Positions 41,884-50,858 of a DNA stretch of 64,000 bases are shown in pieces. A program made the translations under genes and the position numbers. Under the pieces are notes generated by a model that ran no database searches, was not told the DNA's origin, and saw only the letters and a program-made list of their open reading frames with translations. The first letter of the stretch is position 1; the number at the start of each line of letters is the position of its first letter. The DNA is from Deltaproteobacteria bacterium (GTDB taxonomy: Bacteria > Desulfobacterota > Binatia > UBA9968), in contig VGTH01000020.1 of the NCBI GenBank assembly GCA_016874755.1, positions 1 to 64,000 of the forward strand. Direction: 5' to 3'.

Positions 41884-43923
41884 ATGAGTCTCCGAGTAGG
41901 CATCGACGTCGGCGGCACATTCACGGATATCACCGTGCTCGACGAAGCGAGCGGTGAGATCCGTGAAGTACGCAAAGTCCCGTCCAATCCGCAGCGGCAG
42001 ATCGAAGTCTTCGATCGGATCCTCGACGACCTGAGCAAGAAGTTCGGCGCTGACTCGGTTTCTTACCTGCTGCATGGCTCGACCCATGCGCTCAATGCCA
42101 TTCTTGAAGAGAAGGGCGCCGTGACCGGTTTGCTCGTTACCGAAGGGTTTCGCGACGTTTACGAAGTGGCGCGGCAGTGGAAGGGCGATGAGGTGATGAA
42201 TATCCTCTATCCCGGCGCCAAGCGATTTATTCCCCGGAAGCGCGTCGCGCAGGTGCGCGAGCGCATGGACTTCGCGGGCAATGTTTTGCTGCCGCTCGAC
42301 GTCGCGAGCTTAGATCGCGCCATCGATGAGTTGGCGGCGCAAAACATCGAAGCGCTGGCGGTGGTGTTTCTCCATTCCTATGCCAATCCCGCTCATGAAA
42401 AGCTCGCCGCCGAGCATATTCACAGGCGGCTGCCTAATGTTTACTTGTCGCTGTCCTGCGAGGTGAATCCGCTCTGGCGCGAATACGAGCGCACTTGCTC
42501 GACCGTGATCAACAGCTACGTCGGGCCGCAGATGGGGCGTTATCTAGCGCAGTTGGAACAGTCGGCAAAAAAGCGGCTGCCTTCGGCCTATCCATTGGTG
42601 ATGAAATCGAGCGGCGGTGTTGGCACGCCGTCGTTTCTTGGCCGGTTTCCAATTCATACCTTGATGTCGGGGCCGGTGGCGGGCGTCGTCGCCTCCCACG
42701 CTCTTGGGGAAAATCTCAATCGAAAGAACTTGATCGGCATCGACGTCGGCGGAACAAGCTGCGACGTGTCGCTGATTCCCGGCGCGCCTCTGTTTCGCGG
42801 CGAATGGGCCATAGGCCGCCACGCGGTGCGCGTCGACTCGGTCGAAGTGGACAGCATCGGCGCCGGCGGCGGCAGCATCGCCAAAGTGCGCTACGGCAGC
42901 GTGCTGCAAGTGGGGCCGGAAAGCGCTGGCGCCAATCCCGGGCCTGCTTGCTACAAGCGCGGTGGCGTGGAGCCGACGTTGACCGACGCGCTGGTTGAGC
43001 TGGGCCAGCTGAATCCATCAGTCCTGTTGGGCGGCGATATGGCTATCGATGACGCGCTGTCGACGCAGGCGATTCGCGCGAAAATCGCCGAGCCGCTCGG
43101 GCTTTCCGTAAACGACGCGGCCTTGGGCATCGAGCGCGTGCTGGTGTCGAACGTGGTCTCTGCTATGCGTACGATGACAGTGGAGCGCGGTTACGATCCA
43201 CGCGAATTCAGCTTGGTTGCATTCGGCGGCATGGGGCCGACGGTGGGCACCGCCGTGGCGCGAGCGTTGGGCATTAACGAAGTCATCGTGCCGCAAAGCC
43301 CCGGCAACTTTAGCGCCTATGGCATGCTACTGTCGGATTTGCGCTACGATCTAGTCATAACGCGCTTGATGGTGCTGAGCGAAGATCATTTGAAGATGGT
43401 TGCGGCTGAGCTCGGCGCGTTGGAACGAGACGCGCGAAAAGAGCTGTGCAATCAGGGCGCGGTGGATGCAAAGATTGCCGCGCAATGGCTGCTCGATCTG
43501 CGCTATCGCGGCCAAGCCTACGAGTTGGCCGTGCCCATTGCTCATGACGCCGGCGCGCTCAGCATGGACAAGATTCGCGATGACTTCGGCGTCGTCCACG
43601 AGCGGCGCTACGGCCACCGCGCTGACGACGAAGAGATCGAGATTGTGAACCTGCGTGTCAGCGCGGCTTATTCGCTGGGTAAGCCGCGAGTGGGCGAGTT
43701 CGCGGCATCGGCGCAGCAGCGCGCCGATGCGGCGTATCGCGATGTGCAGTTTTTCTCAGGGCGCCGGAAGACGCCGGTGCTGGATCGTAAAAAGCTGGCT
43801 CCGGGCTTTGCAATGGAGGGCCCAGTGATAATAGAAGAGAAGACGTCGACGGTGGTGGTCGAGCCTGAGTGGCGGGTGAGTGTCGATCGCCAAGGGAATT
43901 TAGTCTTAGGACTTCGGAAATGA
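41884..43923 (+). CDS. hyuA: Hydantoinase/oxoprolinase subunit A (second copy)
   Basis: 679 residues. The ATPase domain begins VGIDVGGTFTDITVLDE, with a second phosphate loop at GIDVGGTSCDVSLI, a GAGGGSIAKV turn, and the C-terminal AYELAVPI and GPVIIEEKTSTVVVEPEW blocks of the family. It acts with the HyuB encoded immediately upstream. The ATG at 41884 fits the family start; a TTG four codons upstream is less likely. It is clearly diverged from the HyuA at 10721, so the two pairs were not duplicated recently. A CACGAAG-type inverted repeat begins directly at the stop codon. Confidence 0.87.
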   Translation: MSLRVGIDVGGTFTDITVLDEASGEIREVRKVPSNPQRQIEVFDRILDDLSKKFGADSVSYLLHGSTHALNAILEEKGAVTGLLVTEGFRDVYEVARQWKGDEVMNILYPGAKRFIPRKRVAQVRERMDFAGNVLLPLDVASLDRAIDELAAQNIEALAVVFLHSYANPAHEKLAAEHIHRRLPNVYLSLSCEVNPLWREYERTCSTVINSYVGPQMGRYLAQLEQSAKKRLPSAYPLVMKSSGGVGTPSFLGRFPIHTLMSGPVAGVVASHALGENLNRKNLIGIDVGGTSCDVSLIPGAPLFRGEWAIGRHAVRVDSVEVDSIGAGGGSIAKVRYGSVLQVGPESAGANPGPACYKRGGVEPTLTDALVELGQLNPSVLLGGDMAIDDALSTQAIRAKIAEPLGLSVNDAALGIERVLVSNVVSAMRTMTVERGYDPREFSLVAFGGMGPTVGTAVARALGINEVIVPQSPGNFSAYGMLLSDLRYDLVITRLMVLSEDHLKMVAAELGALERDARKELCNQGAVDAKIAAQWLLDLRYRGQAYELAVPIAHDAGALSMDKIRDDFGVVHERRYGHRADDEEIEIVNLRVSAAYSLGKPRVGEFAASAQQRADAAYRDVQFFSGRRKTPVLDRKKLAPGFAMEGPVIIEEKTSTVVVEPEWRVSVDRQGNLVLGLRK

Positions 43924-44009
43924 TTCACCACGAAGGAGGCACGAAGATCACGAAGTTAGGAATAAAATATTGGTCCGAACCTTCGTGTCCTTCGTGCCTT
44001 CGTGGTGAA
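43924..44009. repeat. Complementary-arm repeat (CACGAAG type)
   Basis: TTCACCACGAAG at the left end and CTTCGTGGTGAA at the right are perfect complements. Inside are further CACGAAG words and their complements around an AT-rich centre. A second full copy lies at 58996-59083. It begins at the hyuA stop. Confidence 0.85.
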
Positions 44010-44019
44010 GTCCGAGTCG

Positions 44020-44042
44020 GCGTAGGGTGCGGCGCGCGCACC
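44020..44042. repeat. GTAGGGTGCG...GCGCACC palindrome (copy 2)
   Basis: CGTAGGGTGCGGCGCGCGCACC, matching the copy at 12893-12915. It lies 28 bp before the epimerase start. Confidence 0.55.
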
Positions 44043-44070
44043 GTCCGGACAATCGTCGAGGAGGCATGAC

Positions 44071-45033
44071 ATGAAATACCTAATCACAGGCGGCATGGGC
44101 GTCAACGGCGCGGTGGCGGCGCGTTTGATGGTGCGCGATGGCTTGCGTCCAGTCTTGATGGACAACCGCGTTGATTACACTTTGATCGAAGATATCAAAG
44201 ACAAAGTCGATATCGTCACCGGCGACATCTGCGATCAAGCGGCTCTCGAAAAAGTCGTCGATGGCCACAAAGTCACCGCCATCGCCCATCTGGCGGCGCT
44301 GATGCCGGAACCAGCCGAGGCCAATCCGCGTTTAGCGGTCAAAGTCAGCTTCGACGGCATCATCAATGTGCTCGAAGTGGCGCGTGACAAAGGCATCAAG
44401 CGCGTGGTTTACACGAGTTCTAAGGCCGCCTACGGCGAGATCAACGGTGAGGAAGGGCCGCCCAACTACAAGCCGGTGCGGGAAGACTATCGCAAGCTGC
44501 CGGCCGATCTCTACGGCTCGATGAAAGTCGGCTGCGAAGAACTGGGCCGCTACTATCGCGAGACCTATGGCATCGAATTTATCGCGCTGCGCTTTGTGTC
44601 GATCTATGGCCCCGGCAAAGAAGCGCGCCACGGGCCGCTGTCGTTTTACGGCCAGTTGATCGAGAAAGCACGCGAGGGCACCAAATGGGTCATTCCGCAA
44701 GGTGGCGATCAGTTAAACGACGCGGTCTACGTCGGTGACGTGGGGCGCTCTGTTTACCTCGCACTCAAAGCACCGACGCCGAAAGAGTGGACGTTCAACA
44801 TCGGCACCGGTAAAGCGAGCACGCCGCGGGATTTTTTGAACGCAGCGGCGAAGATGTTTCCCAATCACAAGATTGAATTGGGCCCGGGGCCGAGCAAGTT
44901 GGGCCGCAGTAAGCAGAGCTATTGTATTTTTGATATTTCAGCAGCGAAACGAAACATCGGCTACGAACCGGCGTACGACGTGGAGAAAGGCGTGAAGGAC
45001 TACGTCGAGACACTGGATCGGCTCGGAAGATGA
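44071..45033 (+). CDS. NAD-dependent epimerase/dehydratase (extended SDR)
   Basis: 320 residues. The nucleotide-binding motif is TGGMGVNG (6-13). YTSSKAAYGE carries the catalytic Ser/Thr region and YGSMK (YxxxK) the Tyr-Lys pair near residue 150. The family includes sugar-nucleotide epimerases and also catabolic dehydrogenases of hydroxy acids or sugars. It is shorter than GalE and its C-terminal substrate loop is not that of a known sugar enzyme. A strong GAGGAGG site precedes the ATG. It heads a group that includes the ThDP enzyme, amidase and RidA genes downstream, but a long repeat separates them. Confidence 0.85.
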   Translation: MKYLITGGMGVNGAVAARLMVRDGLRPVLMDNRVDYTLIEDIKDKVDIVTGDICDQAALEKVVDGHKVTAIAHLAALMPEPAEANPRLAVKVSFDGIINVLEVARDKGIKRVVYTSSKAAYGEINGEEGPPNYKPVREDYRKLPADLYGSMKVGCEELGRYYRETYGIEFIALRFVSIYGPGKEARHGPLSFYGQLIEKAREGTKWVIPQGGDQLNDAVYVGDVGRSVYLALKAPTPKEWTFNIGTGKASTPRDFLNAAAKMFPNHKIELGPGPSKLGRSKQSYCIFDISAAKRNIGYEPAYDVEKGVKDYVETLDRLGR

Positions 45034-45038
45034 GAGAC

Positions 45039-45183
45039 TAACCACAAAGAGCCTAGATCACAAAAGTTCGGCAGGAATTAACCGCAAAGAGCGCAAAAGG
45101 CGCAAAATCAGAAACCTTCGAGCAGCGACCTAACTCGCGCGCTTGGTTGCTTTTTGTCGTTAGTTCTGTGCTCTTTGTGGTTA
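45039..45183. repeat. Complementary-arm repeat (AACCACAAAGAG type)
   Basis: TAACCACAAAGAGC (45039-45052) and GCTCTTTGTGGTTA (45170-45183) are perfect 14-bp complements bounding 145 bp. A second, nested arm AACCGCAAAGAGCGCAAAAGGCGCAAA lies at about 45080-45106. It is the same family as 4086-4162. Confidence 0.8.
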
Positions 45184-45219
45184 ACCTAATCCGAGAAATT
45201 TCTCAGTAACGGAGGCAGA

Positions 45220-47016
45220 GTGGCAAAGGCACCTAAAGGCGGCGCGGAGGCTTGGGCCGCGGGCATTGGCAGTAAGAGCAAGGCGCAGTATGGCTCCGAT
45301 CTGATGGTCGAAGTACTGCGCGAGTTGGGGATCAAATATATCGCGCTCAATCCCGGCGCGAGCTATCGTGGCCTGCACGATTCGCTGGTCAATTTCGAGG
45401 CCGGCAAAGAGATTCAGATGATCATGTGCACGCACGAGGAGATCGCCGTGGCGATTGCCAACGGCTATGCGCGCGCCACCGGCGAGATCATGGCGACTGG
45501 TTTGCACAACGTCGTCGGTTTGCAGCACGCGAGCATGGCGATTTTCAACGCCTGGTGTGATCGCACACCGATTCTCAACCTCGGCGGCGGCGGGCCGCAA
45601 GATACAACCCAGCGGCGTTCGACCGACTGGGTGCATACCGCGTTGGTGCAGGGGCTAGCGGTGCGCGACTACACCAAGTTCGACGACCAACCAGCGACCG
45701 TCGATGCAGTCGCCGAGTCCTTCCTAAAAGCTTACCGTTTCGCCATGACCGATCCCAAAGGACCGGTTTATATCTGCCTCGATACCGATGTACAGGAGGC
45801 GCAGGTCAGTAAGCCGATGACGGTTCCCCACGCGCAGCTTTTCCGGCCGCCGGCGGCGCCGGGGCCCAATCCTGAACAGTTGCGCAATGCCGCGCGGTTC
45901 TTAGCCGAAGCCGAATGGCCGGTGATTGTCGCCGGTGAATTGGGGCGCAATCCGAAAGCGCTGCCGCCGCTGCTTGATCTTGCCGAAGCCTTAGGTGCCG
46001 CGGTGGTCGACGCCGATGGCCGCTACGGTTTTCCCAGCACCCATCCATTAAATTTGACCAACGCCCGCGAAGCGGCGCTGCAGCCGGCCGATGTAGTTTT
46101 GGCTTTGGACGTGCCGAGTCTCGGCGTGCCGCTCGGGCCGTCGGTGCGCGAGCGCGGTAACTTTGCGCCCATCGTCTCGCCCAAGTGTCAGATCATTCAT
46201 ATCACCATGCTCGATCTCGAAAAGCAGAGCTGGGTAAGCGACAACATGTGGCTCCTGCCGGTGCATGTGCCGATGGCGGCGGATTGCGCGGTGACGTTGC
46301 CGCTATTGCTGGAGCAGGTGCGCGAGCGTTTGGGCGCGAGCAACGCCGCGTCGAAAGTACAAAGCCGGCGCGCCAAAGTTGAAGGGATCTACAACGAGAC
46401 GCGCAAGAAGAGCCAGGAGTGGATCAAAAAAACCTGGGACGAAAAACCGATCTCGCAGGCGCGCTTTTTTAGCGAGATTAACCAGCGCGTGCAAGGAAAG
46501 TCTTGGGCGCTGGTGGGTGACCATGGACGGCGCTGGCGCGAAGCCATCGAGATCACCGAGCCGGCCCATGGCATGGGCGGCGGTCGCGGTGGGGGCGTGG
46601 GCTATGGTTTGCCTTCGTCGATCGGTTCCGCTCTCGGGTTTAAGGGCAGCGGTCGTTTGTGCGTGAGTTTGCTCGGCGACGGCGATTTTTTGATGACCTC
46701 CAATGCGCTATGGACGGCGGCGAAGTACGATATCCCGCTGCTGGTCGCAGTGATGAACAACCATTCCTACTACAACGACGAAGAACATCAGGAACGGATG
46801 GCGCGCTGGCGTGATCGACCGGTGCAGAACAAAGGCATCGGCATTCGCATCGAAGATCCGGTTCCCGATCTGTGCACGATTGCGCGCGCTTTCGGCGTCC
46901 AAGCGTTTGGTCCGATCACCGAACCAAACGAGATTGGTCCAGCGTTGGACAAGGCGATTCCGATTGTCGAGTCCGGCAAGCCGGTGGTTGTCGATGTGGT
47001 GATGCAGCCGAGATAG
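45220..47016 (+). CDS. Thiamine-diphosphate enzyme (acetolactate synthase-like)
   Basis: 598 residues from a GTG preceded by GGAGG. The N-terminal PYR domain carries the catalytic Glu in CTHEEIAVAIANGYAR. The C-terminal PP domain has the ThDP motif GDGDFLMTSNALWTA...MNNHSYY. The family includes acetolactate synthase, benzoylformate decarboxylase and related C-C lyases, so it should cleave or join 2-keto acids. The extension before the PYR domain (about 25 residues) is unusual. The acetolactate-type FAD-binding features are weak, so biosynthesis of branched amino acids is less likely than a catabolic decarboxylase or lyase. A small gene and an amidase gene follow. Confidence 0.85.
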   Translation: MAKAPKGGAEAWAAGIGSKSKAQYGSDLMVEVLRELGIKYIALNPGASYRGLHDSLVNFEAGKEIQMIMCTHEEIAVAIANGYARATGEIMATGLHNVVGLQHASMAIFNAWCDRTPILNLGGGGPQDTTQRRSTDWVHTALVQGLAVRDYTKFDDQPATVDAVAESFLKAYRFAMTDPKGPVYICLDTDVQEAQVSKPMTVPHAQLFRPPAAPGPNPEQLRNAARFLAEAEWPVIVAGELGRNPKALPPLLDLAEALGAAVVDADGRYGFPSTHPLNLTNAREAALQPADVVLALDVPSLGVPLGPSVRERGNFAPIVSPKCQIIHITMLDLEKQSWVSDNMWLLPVHVPMAADCAVTLPLLLEQVRERLGASNAASKVQSRRAKVEGIYNETRKKSQEWIKKTWDEKPISQARFFSEINQRVQGKSWALVGDHGRRWREAIEITEPAHGMGGGRGGGVGYGLPSSIGSALGFKGSGRLCVSLLGDGDFLMTSNALWTAAKYDIPLLVAVMNNHSYYNDEEHQERMARWRDRPVQNKGIGIRIEDPVPDLCTIARAFGVQAFGPITEPNEIGPALDKAIPIVESGKPVVVDVVMQPR

Positions 47017-47038
47017 AGAATCTAAAGGCCAGGAGCAT

Positions 47039-47112
47039 GCTTCGACAAGCTCAGCAGGAACGGGTTTTGGGGTAGCTATTTTCTTGTCCGTTCGTTCTGA
47101 GATTGTCGAAGG
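47039..47112. repeat. CTTCGACAAGCTCAG repeat, complementary arms
   Basis: GCTTCGACAAGCTCAGCAGGAACGG and CCGTTCGTTCTGAGATTGTCGAAG are near-complements across about 74 bp. A second copy lies in 49230-49330. The family resembles a widespread intergenic repeat (CCCTTCGACAAGCTCAGG). Confidence 0.7.
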
Positions 47113-47132
47113 GCTCCGAGTTGGAGGCAGCG

Positions 47133-47324
47133 ATGGACAAATTGATTGAAGCTAACTTGAAGGCTGTGCTCGCCCGCGAAGGGTTGGAAGCCAAGCCAGG
47201 CGACTTAGAACAGTTCAGCGACATCATCGAGCTCTACATGTCGACGTTGAAGACGCTTCACTCGGTAAATCTTGGATCGGAAGAATTGGGGCCGGTATTT
47301 CGTCCCGAGTGGGCGAATAAATAA
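47133..47324 (+). CDS. AtzG/GatC-like small protein
   Basis: 63 residues. MDKLIEANLKAVLAREGLE is followed by a helical middle (LEQFSDIIELYMSTLKTL) and ends SEELGPVFRPEWANK. The layout (two helices, then a short acidic segment and a VFRPEW tail) resembles AtzG and other DUF4089 proteins, GatC-like partners that bind and stabilise a neighbouring amidase such as AtzE. The amidase gene lies only 43 bp downstream, supporting a heteromeric amidase. The ATG at 47133 follows GGAGG. The similarity is by eye, and the match to AtzG is at pattern level only. Confidence 0.6.
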   Translation: MDKLIEANLKAVLAREGLEAKPGDLEQFSDIIELYMSTLKTLHSVNLGSEELGPVFRPEWANK

Positions 47325-47360
47325 TTGAAAATGGACAATGGAAATTGAAAATTTTCGGAG
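47325..47360. repeat. GGAAAATTGAAAATGG-type repeat arm
   Basis: ATTGAAAATGGACAATGG and GGAAATTGAAAATTTTCGG in the 43-bp gap; no complementary arm. It occupies the gap just before the amidase ribosome site. Confidence 0.5.
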
Positions 47361-47367
47361 GTTAATT

Positions 47368-48753
47368 ATGGCCACCCCGGAAAAACCGCTCTACTACCTG
47401 TCAATTCACGAAGCGCAACAGCTCATCAAAGACAAAAAACTTTCACCGGTGGAATTAACGCGGGCGGTGCTTGATCGCATCGATAAGGTCGACGGGCAGC
47501 TGCACGCGTTTATCAATCTCATGGCCGAAGGGGCGATGGCTGCAGCGCGTAATGCCGAAGCGGAGATTGCCAAAGGCAACTGGCGCGGCCCGATGCACGG
47601 CATTCCGTTCGCGGTGAAAGATCAGCTCGATGTCGAAGGCGCGCAGGCACGCGTGCGGCAGTTCACCAAAGGCGTCGGCGACGCGACACCGGTGCGCAAA
47701 TTGAAAGACGCAGGCGCGGTCTTGTTGGGCAAGCTGCACATGAGTAGCATGCCGGGCCCTGAGCTGCCGCAGCCGCGCAATCCATGGAACACGGCCCACA
47801 TCACCGGAGGTTCGAGCACGGGTTCCGGTGCCGCCGTCGCCGGCGGCATGTGCTTGGGGTCGCTCGGCGAAGACACCGCCGGTTCGATTCGCAACCCATC
47901 GGCGTTTTGCGGCATCGCCGGTTTGAAAGCGACCTATGGCCGCGTCAGCCGTTATGGTCTCGCGCCGCTCAGTTGGTCGCTCGACCACTGCGGCCCGATG
48001 GCGCGCATGGTCGAAGATCTGGCGCATATGCTCAACGCGCTCGCGGGGCACGATCCCAACGATCCGACGTCGAGCAGCCAGCCGACCACCGACTATGCGA
48101 GCAGCATTCGTGAAGACATCAAAGGGCTGCGCGTCGGCGTGCCGCGCGACTATATCGACGAATGCGCACCGCGCACGGATCCGATCGTTCTAAAACGGGT
48201 CGAGGAAGCGACAGCGCAGCTCAAAGCCTTGGGCGCGCGTGTCGAAGAAGTAAAAATTCCGACGCTCAATCTCGCGACCATTGCCAACGCCGTCATCTAC
48301 TACAACGAATTCTGGGCGGCGCACAAAAGCTCCGCCGCCGAAATTCTGAAGAGCGGTGCGGCGCAGCGGCGCGCACGGATTTATCTCGGTTTGCTGACCA
48401 ACTCCGCCGATTACATCCAGGCGCAGCGCGTGCGCAGCCGCTGCCGCGCCGAGCTGGCTGAAGTGTTTCAGAAGCTCGATTGCCTGGCGCTGCCCAATCA
48501 GTCGGGCCCGGCGCCGCGGGTCGAGGAAGTTGGGCCGATCGATACGCTATTCAAACATGTCGTGCCGGAATACCATGGGCCGTTTAATTTAACCGGTCTA
48601 CCGACGCTGTCGGTGCCCTGCGGATTTTCAGATAGCAATTTGCCGATCGCGTTACAGATTGTTGGCAAACCGTTTGATGAGGTGACAGTCTTGCGCGCAG
48701 GGTATACGTATCAGCAAGCGATGAAGTGGTATGAACGGAGACCAGCAATCTAG
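47368..48753 (+). CDS. Amidase (amidase-signature, AtzE/GatA-like)
   Basis: 461 residues. The amidase-signature Lys-Ser-Ser triad is recognisable: Lys in GIPFAVKDQLD, Ser in GGSSTGSGAAVAGG and Ser in EDTAGSIRNPSAFCG, with GLKATYGRVSRYG after it. The start LSIHEAQQLIKDKKLSPVELTRAVLDRI fits the family. It hydrolyses a C-N amide or carboxamide bond. The small AtzG-like gene 43 bp upstream suggests a stable heteromeric enzyme as in the s-triazine pathway (AtzE, 1-carboxybiuret hydrolase). The ATG at 47368 follows GGAGG. RidA lies just downstream, fitting release of reactive enamines or imines. Confidence 0.86.
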   Translation: MATPEKPLYYLSIHEAQQLIKDKKLSPVELTRAVLDRIDKVDGQLHAFINLMAEGAMAAARNAEAEIAKGNWRGPMHGIPFAVKDQLDVEGAQARVRQFTKGVGDATPVRKLKDAGAVLLGKLHMSSMPGPELPQPRNPWNTAHITGGSSTGSGAAVAGGMCLGSLGEDTAGSIRNPSAFCGIAGLKATYGRVSRYGLAPLSWSLDHCGPMARMVEDLAHMLNALAGHDPNDPTSSSQPTTDYASSIREDIKGLRVGVPRDYIDECAPRTDPIVLKRVEEATAQLKALGARVEEVKIPTLNLATIANAVIYYNEFWAAHKSSAAEILKSGAAQRRARIYLGLLTNSADYIQAQRVRSRCRAELAEVFQKLDCLALPNQSGPAPRVEEVGPIDTLFKHVVPEYHGPFNLTGLPTLSVPCGFSDSNLPIALQIVGKPFDEVTVLRAGYTYQQAMKWYERRPAI

Positions 48754-48796
48754 GCAAGAGGCAATAGGCAAAAGTAAGAATCTCTCGGAGGCTCAC

Positions 48797-49141
48797 ATGG
48801 ACATCAAGCGTATCAATCCGCGCGAATGGAACTGCAATGCCGCCGTGTTCGGCGATCTGGTTTACTGCTCGGGCATGGTGGCCGATGACAAGAACCTTGA
48901 TATGAAGGGCCAAACGGCGCAGGTGCTGAAAAAGATCGATGCCGTGTTGGCGCAAGCGGGCACCAACAAGTCGCGCATTTTGAGCGCGACTGTCTACATG
49001 CAAGACGCCAGCCTGAAGGATGACATGAACGAATCCTGGATGGCCTGGGTCGATCGATCGAATCTACCGACGCGCACGGCCGTCGGAGCGGTGCTCACGC
49101 CGGGGACGATGGTGGAAATAACCGTTGTGGCTGCCAAATGA
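48797..49141 (+). CDS. ridA: RidA-family enamine/imine deaminase
   Basis: 114 residues, typical for RidA. The conserved Arg in TRTAVGAVLTPG and Glu in VEITVVAAK match the enamine-binding Arg105/Glu120 pair. The protein hydrolyses toxic enamine and imine intermediates. It follows the amidase gene with a 43-bp gap holding an AGGCAATAGGC-type repeat, and GGAGG precedes its ATG at 48797. Being last in a ThDP-lyase/AtzG-like/amidase cluster suggests it cleans up a nitrogen-containing ring-cleavage product. RidA folds are well conserved, but paralogues vary in function. Confidence 0.88.
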   Translation: MDIKRINPREWNCNAAVFGDLVYCSGMVADDKNLDMKGQTAQVLKKIDAVLAQAGTNKSRILSATVYMQDASLKDDMNESWMAWVDRSNLPTRTAVGAVLTPGTMVEITVVAAK

Positions 49142-49335
49142 AATAGGCAATAGGTAGTGGGCAATAGGCAATAGTAGGAATCAGATGACAAAGATTGATT
49201 CCGCTGAAAACCCCAAAGAATGCTTCGACGGGCTCAGCATGAACGGATTTTTGGTTAACGTTTTCGACTCCGATTCCGTTCGTTCCTTCGATGAACTCAG
49301 GACAGGCTCTGAGCCTGTCGAAGGACTCCGAAGGG
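49142..49335. repeat. AGGCAATAGGC and CTTCGACAAGC repeats
   Basis: AAATAGGCAATAGGTAGTGGGCAATAGGC (49143-49171) is a direct short-period repeat; a shorter arm lies at 48757-48775. Then GCTTCGACGGGCTCAGCATGAACGG and a complementary part, ending CTGTCGAAGGACTCC, lie at 49229-49330. The 214-bp gap holds no gene. Confidence 0.65.
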
Positions 49336-49355
49336 TTTTTTAGCAGAATCAAAGA

Positions 49356-49748
49356 TTAGCTGCTGACCGGCTCCCGACATACTGCCTCGATATTGTACCC
49401 GTCCGGGTCCAACACGAACGCCCCGTAATAGTTCTCGCTGTACTGTGGCCGCGGGCCGGGGCTGCCGTTGTCTCTGCCACCGGCGGCCATCGCCGCCTCA
49501 TAGAACGCATCCACTAGCTCTCGCTTGTTCACTTGAAATGCAATGTGCGTGGTCGTGTCGCGCGGCGTGCCGTGGTAAATCCACAGGTCGGCACGCGGCG
49601 GCTCGCCGAAGCCCGCACTCGCCGTGGGCCGCGTCGGCGTCACGCCGTATTCGCGGATCATCTCGCAGCCGATCGGCTTGAGCGCGGCGATGTAGAACTT
49701 TTTGCTCTTCTCGATGTCACTAACGGTGATTCCGACGTGGGCGATCAT
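49356..49748 (-). CDS. VOC-superfamily protein (glyoxalase/dioxygenase-like)
   Basis: 130 residues. The vicinal-oxygen-chelate pattern is visible: HVGITVSDIEKSKKFY at the first strand with a metal-ligand His, THIAFQVNKRELVDAFYEA in the middle with a second His, and DPDGYNIEAVC at the end with a candidate Glu. These ligands are typical of metal-dependent members such as glyoxalase I or ring-cleavage dioxygenases. Substrate unknown. AGGAGG lies just before the ATG at 49748. The next gene upstream on the same strand is a binding protein ending 22 bp away, so the two may be co-transcribed. Confidence 0.78.
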   Translation of the reverse strand: MIAHVGITVSDIEKSKKFYIAALKPIGCEMIREYGVTPTRPTASAGFGEPPRADLWIYHGTPRDTTTHIAFQVNKRELVDAFYEAAMAAGGRDNGSPGPRPQYSENYYGAFVLDPDGYNIEAVCREPVSS

Positions 49749-49770
49749 ATTGACCTCCTGCAAGGGCTCA

Positions 49771-50742
49771 TCAATACCCGCTGGCGTGAATCTTCTGAAT
49801 TAAGCTGTCATCGATGATGGTTTCGGGCTTGAAGTCTTTCAGCTTTGGATTGGTGCGCGACAGGATCGCGTGAATCTTTTTCACGCCTTCGTGTTTTGGT
49901 TTTAGGTCAGTGCTGTAAGTCGCCAATAAACCATAGTAGCCGCTCTCGGCATCTTCGATCCGTGGCAACCGGAGTACGCGCGCTATCGATTTCATCACCG
50001 CTTGTTTGTTTTCCGGTTTGACGAAGAAGCGCATGGCATCGAGCGTGCCTTTCATCATGTTCTCGTAGAGCTTTTGCTCCTGGCGAAAGGTGCTGCGCTT
50101 GGCGATCAGCGACGAGCCGAGATAGGGGATCGGCGCTTTGGCGAGATCGAGCAGGACGGTGAAGCCTTTTTTCTTGAGCGGCGCGCTAAACGTCGGGCCC
50201 ATCCACGAGGCGTGGGCGCGGCCGTTTTCCAACGACTGAATGCGCGACGCTTGGTCGCCCAGGACGATAAAATTGATGTGGTCGCGCTCCGGGTCCAGGC
50301 CCATGTGGTCCAACGCGAGCATGTTGTTGGCCCAACCGCCGCCGCCGATGCTCTGGATGGCGACTTGCTTGCCGCGCAATTCTTCTGGCCTTTTGATTTC
50401 CGGCCGGGCGATGAAATCGCCTTCCGGTTTGTTAATCAAAGTCGCGACCGCGACCACGTCCAAGCCGCCGACGGCGACGTTCAGGACGTTGTTCGAGCTG
50501 GTGAGCACCGCAGAGACGTCGCCTGAGACTAGGGCCGACATGGCCAGCGGGCCGGTGCGCATGAAGACAACTTCGACGTTGAGGCCGTGCTTACGGAAGA
50601 TGCCCTGATCGACGCCGACCCAGAGTACTGCCGGGTTTTCACCGGAGGTGCCGTTAGCGACGCGAAAGGTGGTGAGGGGCTGGGCTTGGCTGACGCCTGT
50701 TAACCCAAGAATGGCAGTTAGAAAAAATAAGATCATTTTCAC
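49771..50742 (-). CDS. ABC transporter substrate-binding protein
   Basis: 323 residues with a signal peptide ending VSQAQ (about residue 21). The body is NMT1/SsuA-like: FRVANGTSGENPAVLWVGVDQGIFRKHGLNVEVV, GDVSAVLTSSNNVLN pocket, LRGKQVAIQSIGGGGWANNMLALDHMG and a C-terminus ending DDSLIQKIHASGY. The GGGGW insertion after the first hinge strand is unusual compared with its relatives here. The VOC gene lies directly downstream (22 bp), so uptake and enzymatic modification of a common compound is a reasonable inference. Ribosome site weak. Confidence 0.82.
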   Translation of the reverse strand: MKMILFFLTAILGLTGVSQAQPLTTFRVANGTSGENPAVLWVGVDQGIFRKHGLNVEVVFMRTGPLAMSALVSGDVSAVLTSSNNVLNVAVGGLDVVAVATLINKPEGDFIARPEIKRPEELRGKQVAIQSIGGGGWANNMLALDHMGLDPERDHINFIVLGDQASRIQSLENGRAHASWMGPTFSAPLKKKGFTVLLDLAKAPIPYLGSSLIAKRSTFRQEQKLYENMMKGTLDAMRFFVKPENKQAVMKSIARVLRLPRIEDAESGYYGLLATYSTDLKPKHEGVKKIHAILSRTNPKLKDFKPETIIDDSLIQKIHASGY

Positions 50743-50823
50743 AACAGTTCTTCCGACATGTATTACCCTCGCCCAGTCTTCTGGGAGAGGGTAAGGTGAG
50801 GGCAGATTTTATTTGCACGCAAA

Positions 50824-50848
50824 AAGGGCGGGTCTTAGACCCGCCCTT
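50824..50848. terminator. Bidirectional hairpin terminator
   Basis: A perfect 10-bp stem (50824-50833 with 50839-50848) and a 5-nt loop. A TTTTTGC tract follows on the minus strand and an ACAATTTTTTC tract on the plus strand. It lies between minus-strand genes and would end the 50895-51986 transcript. Confidence 0.75.
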
Positions 50849-50858
50849 ACAATTTTTT

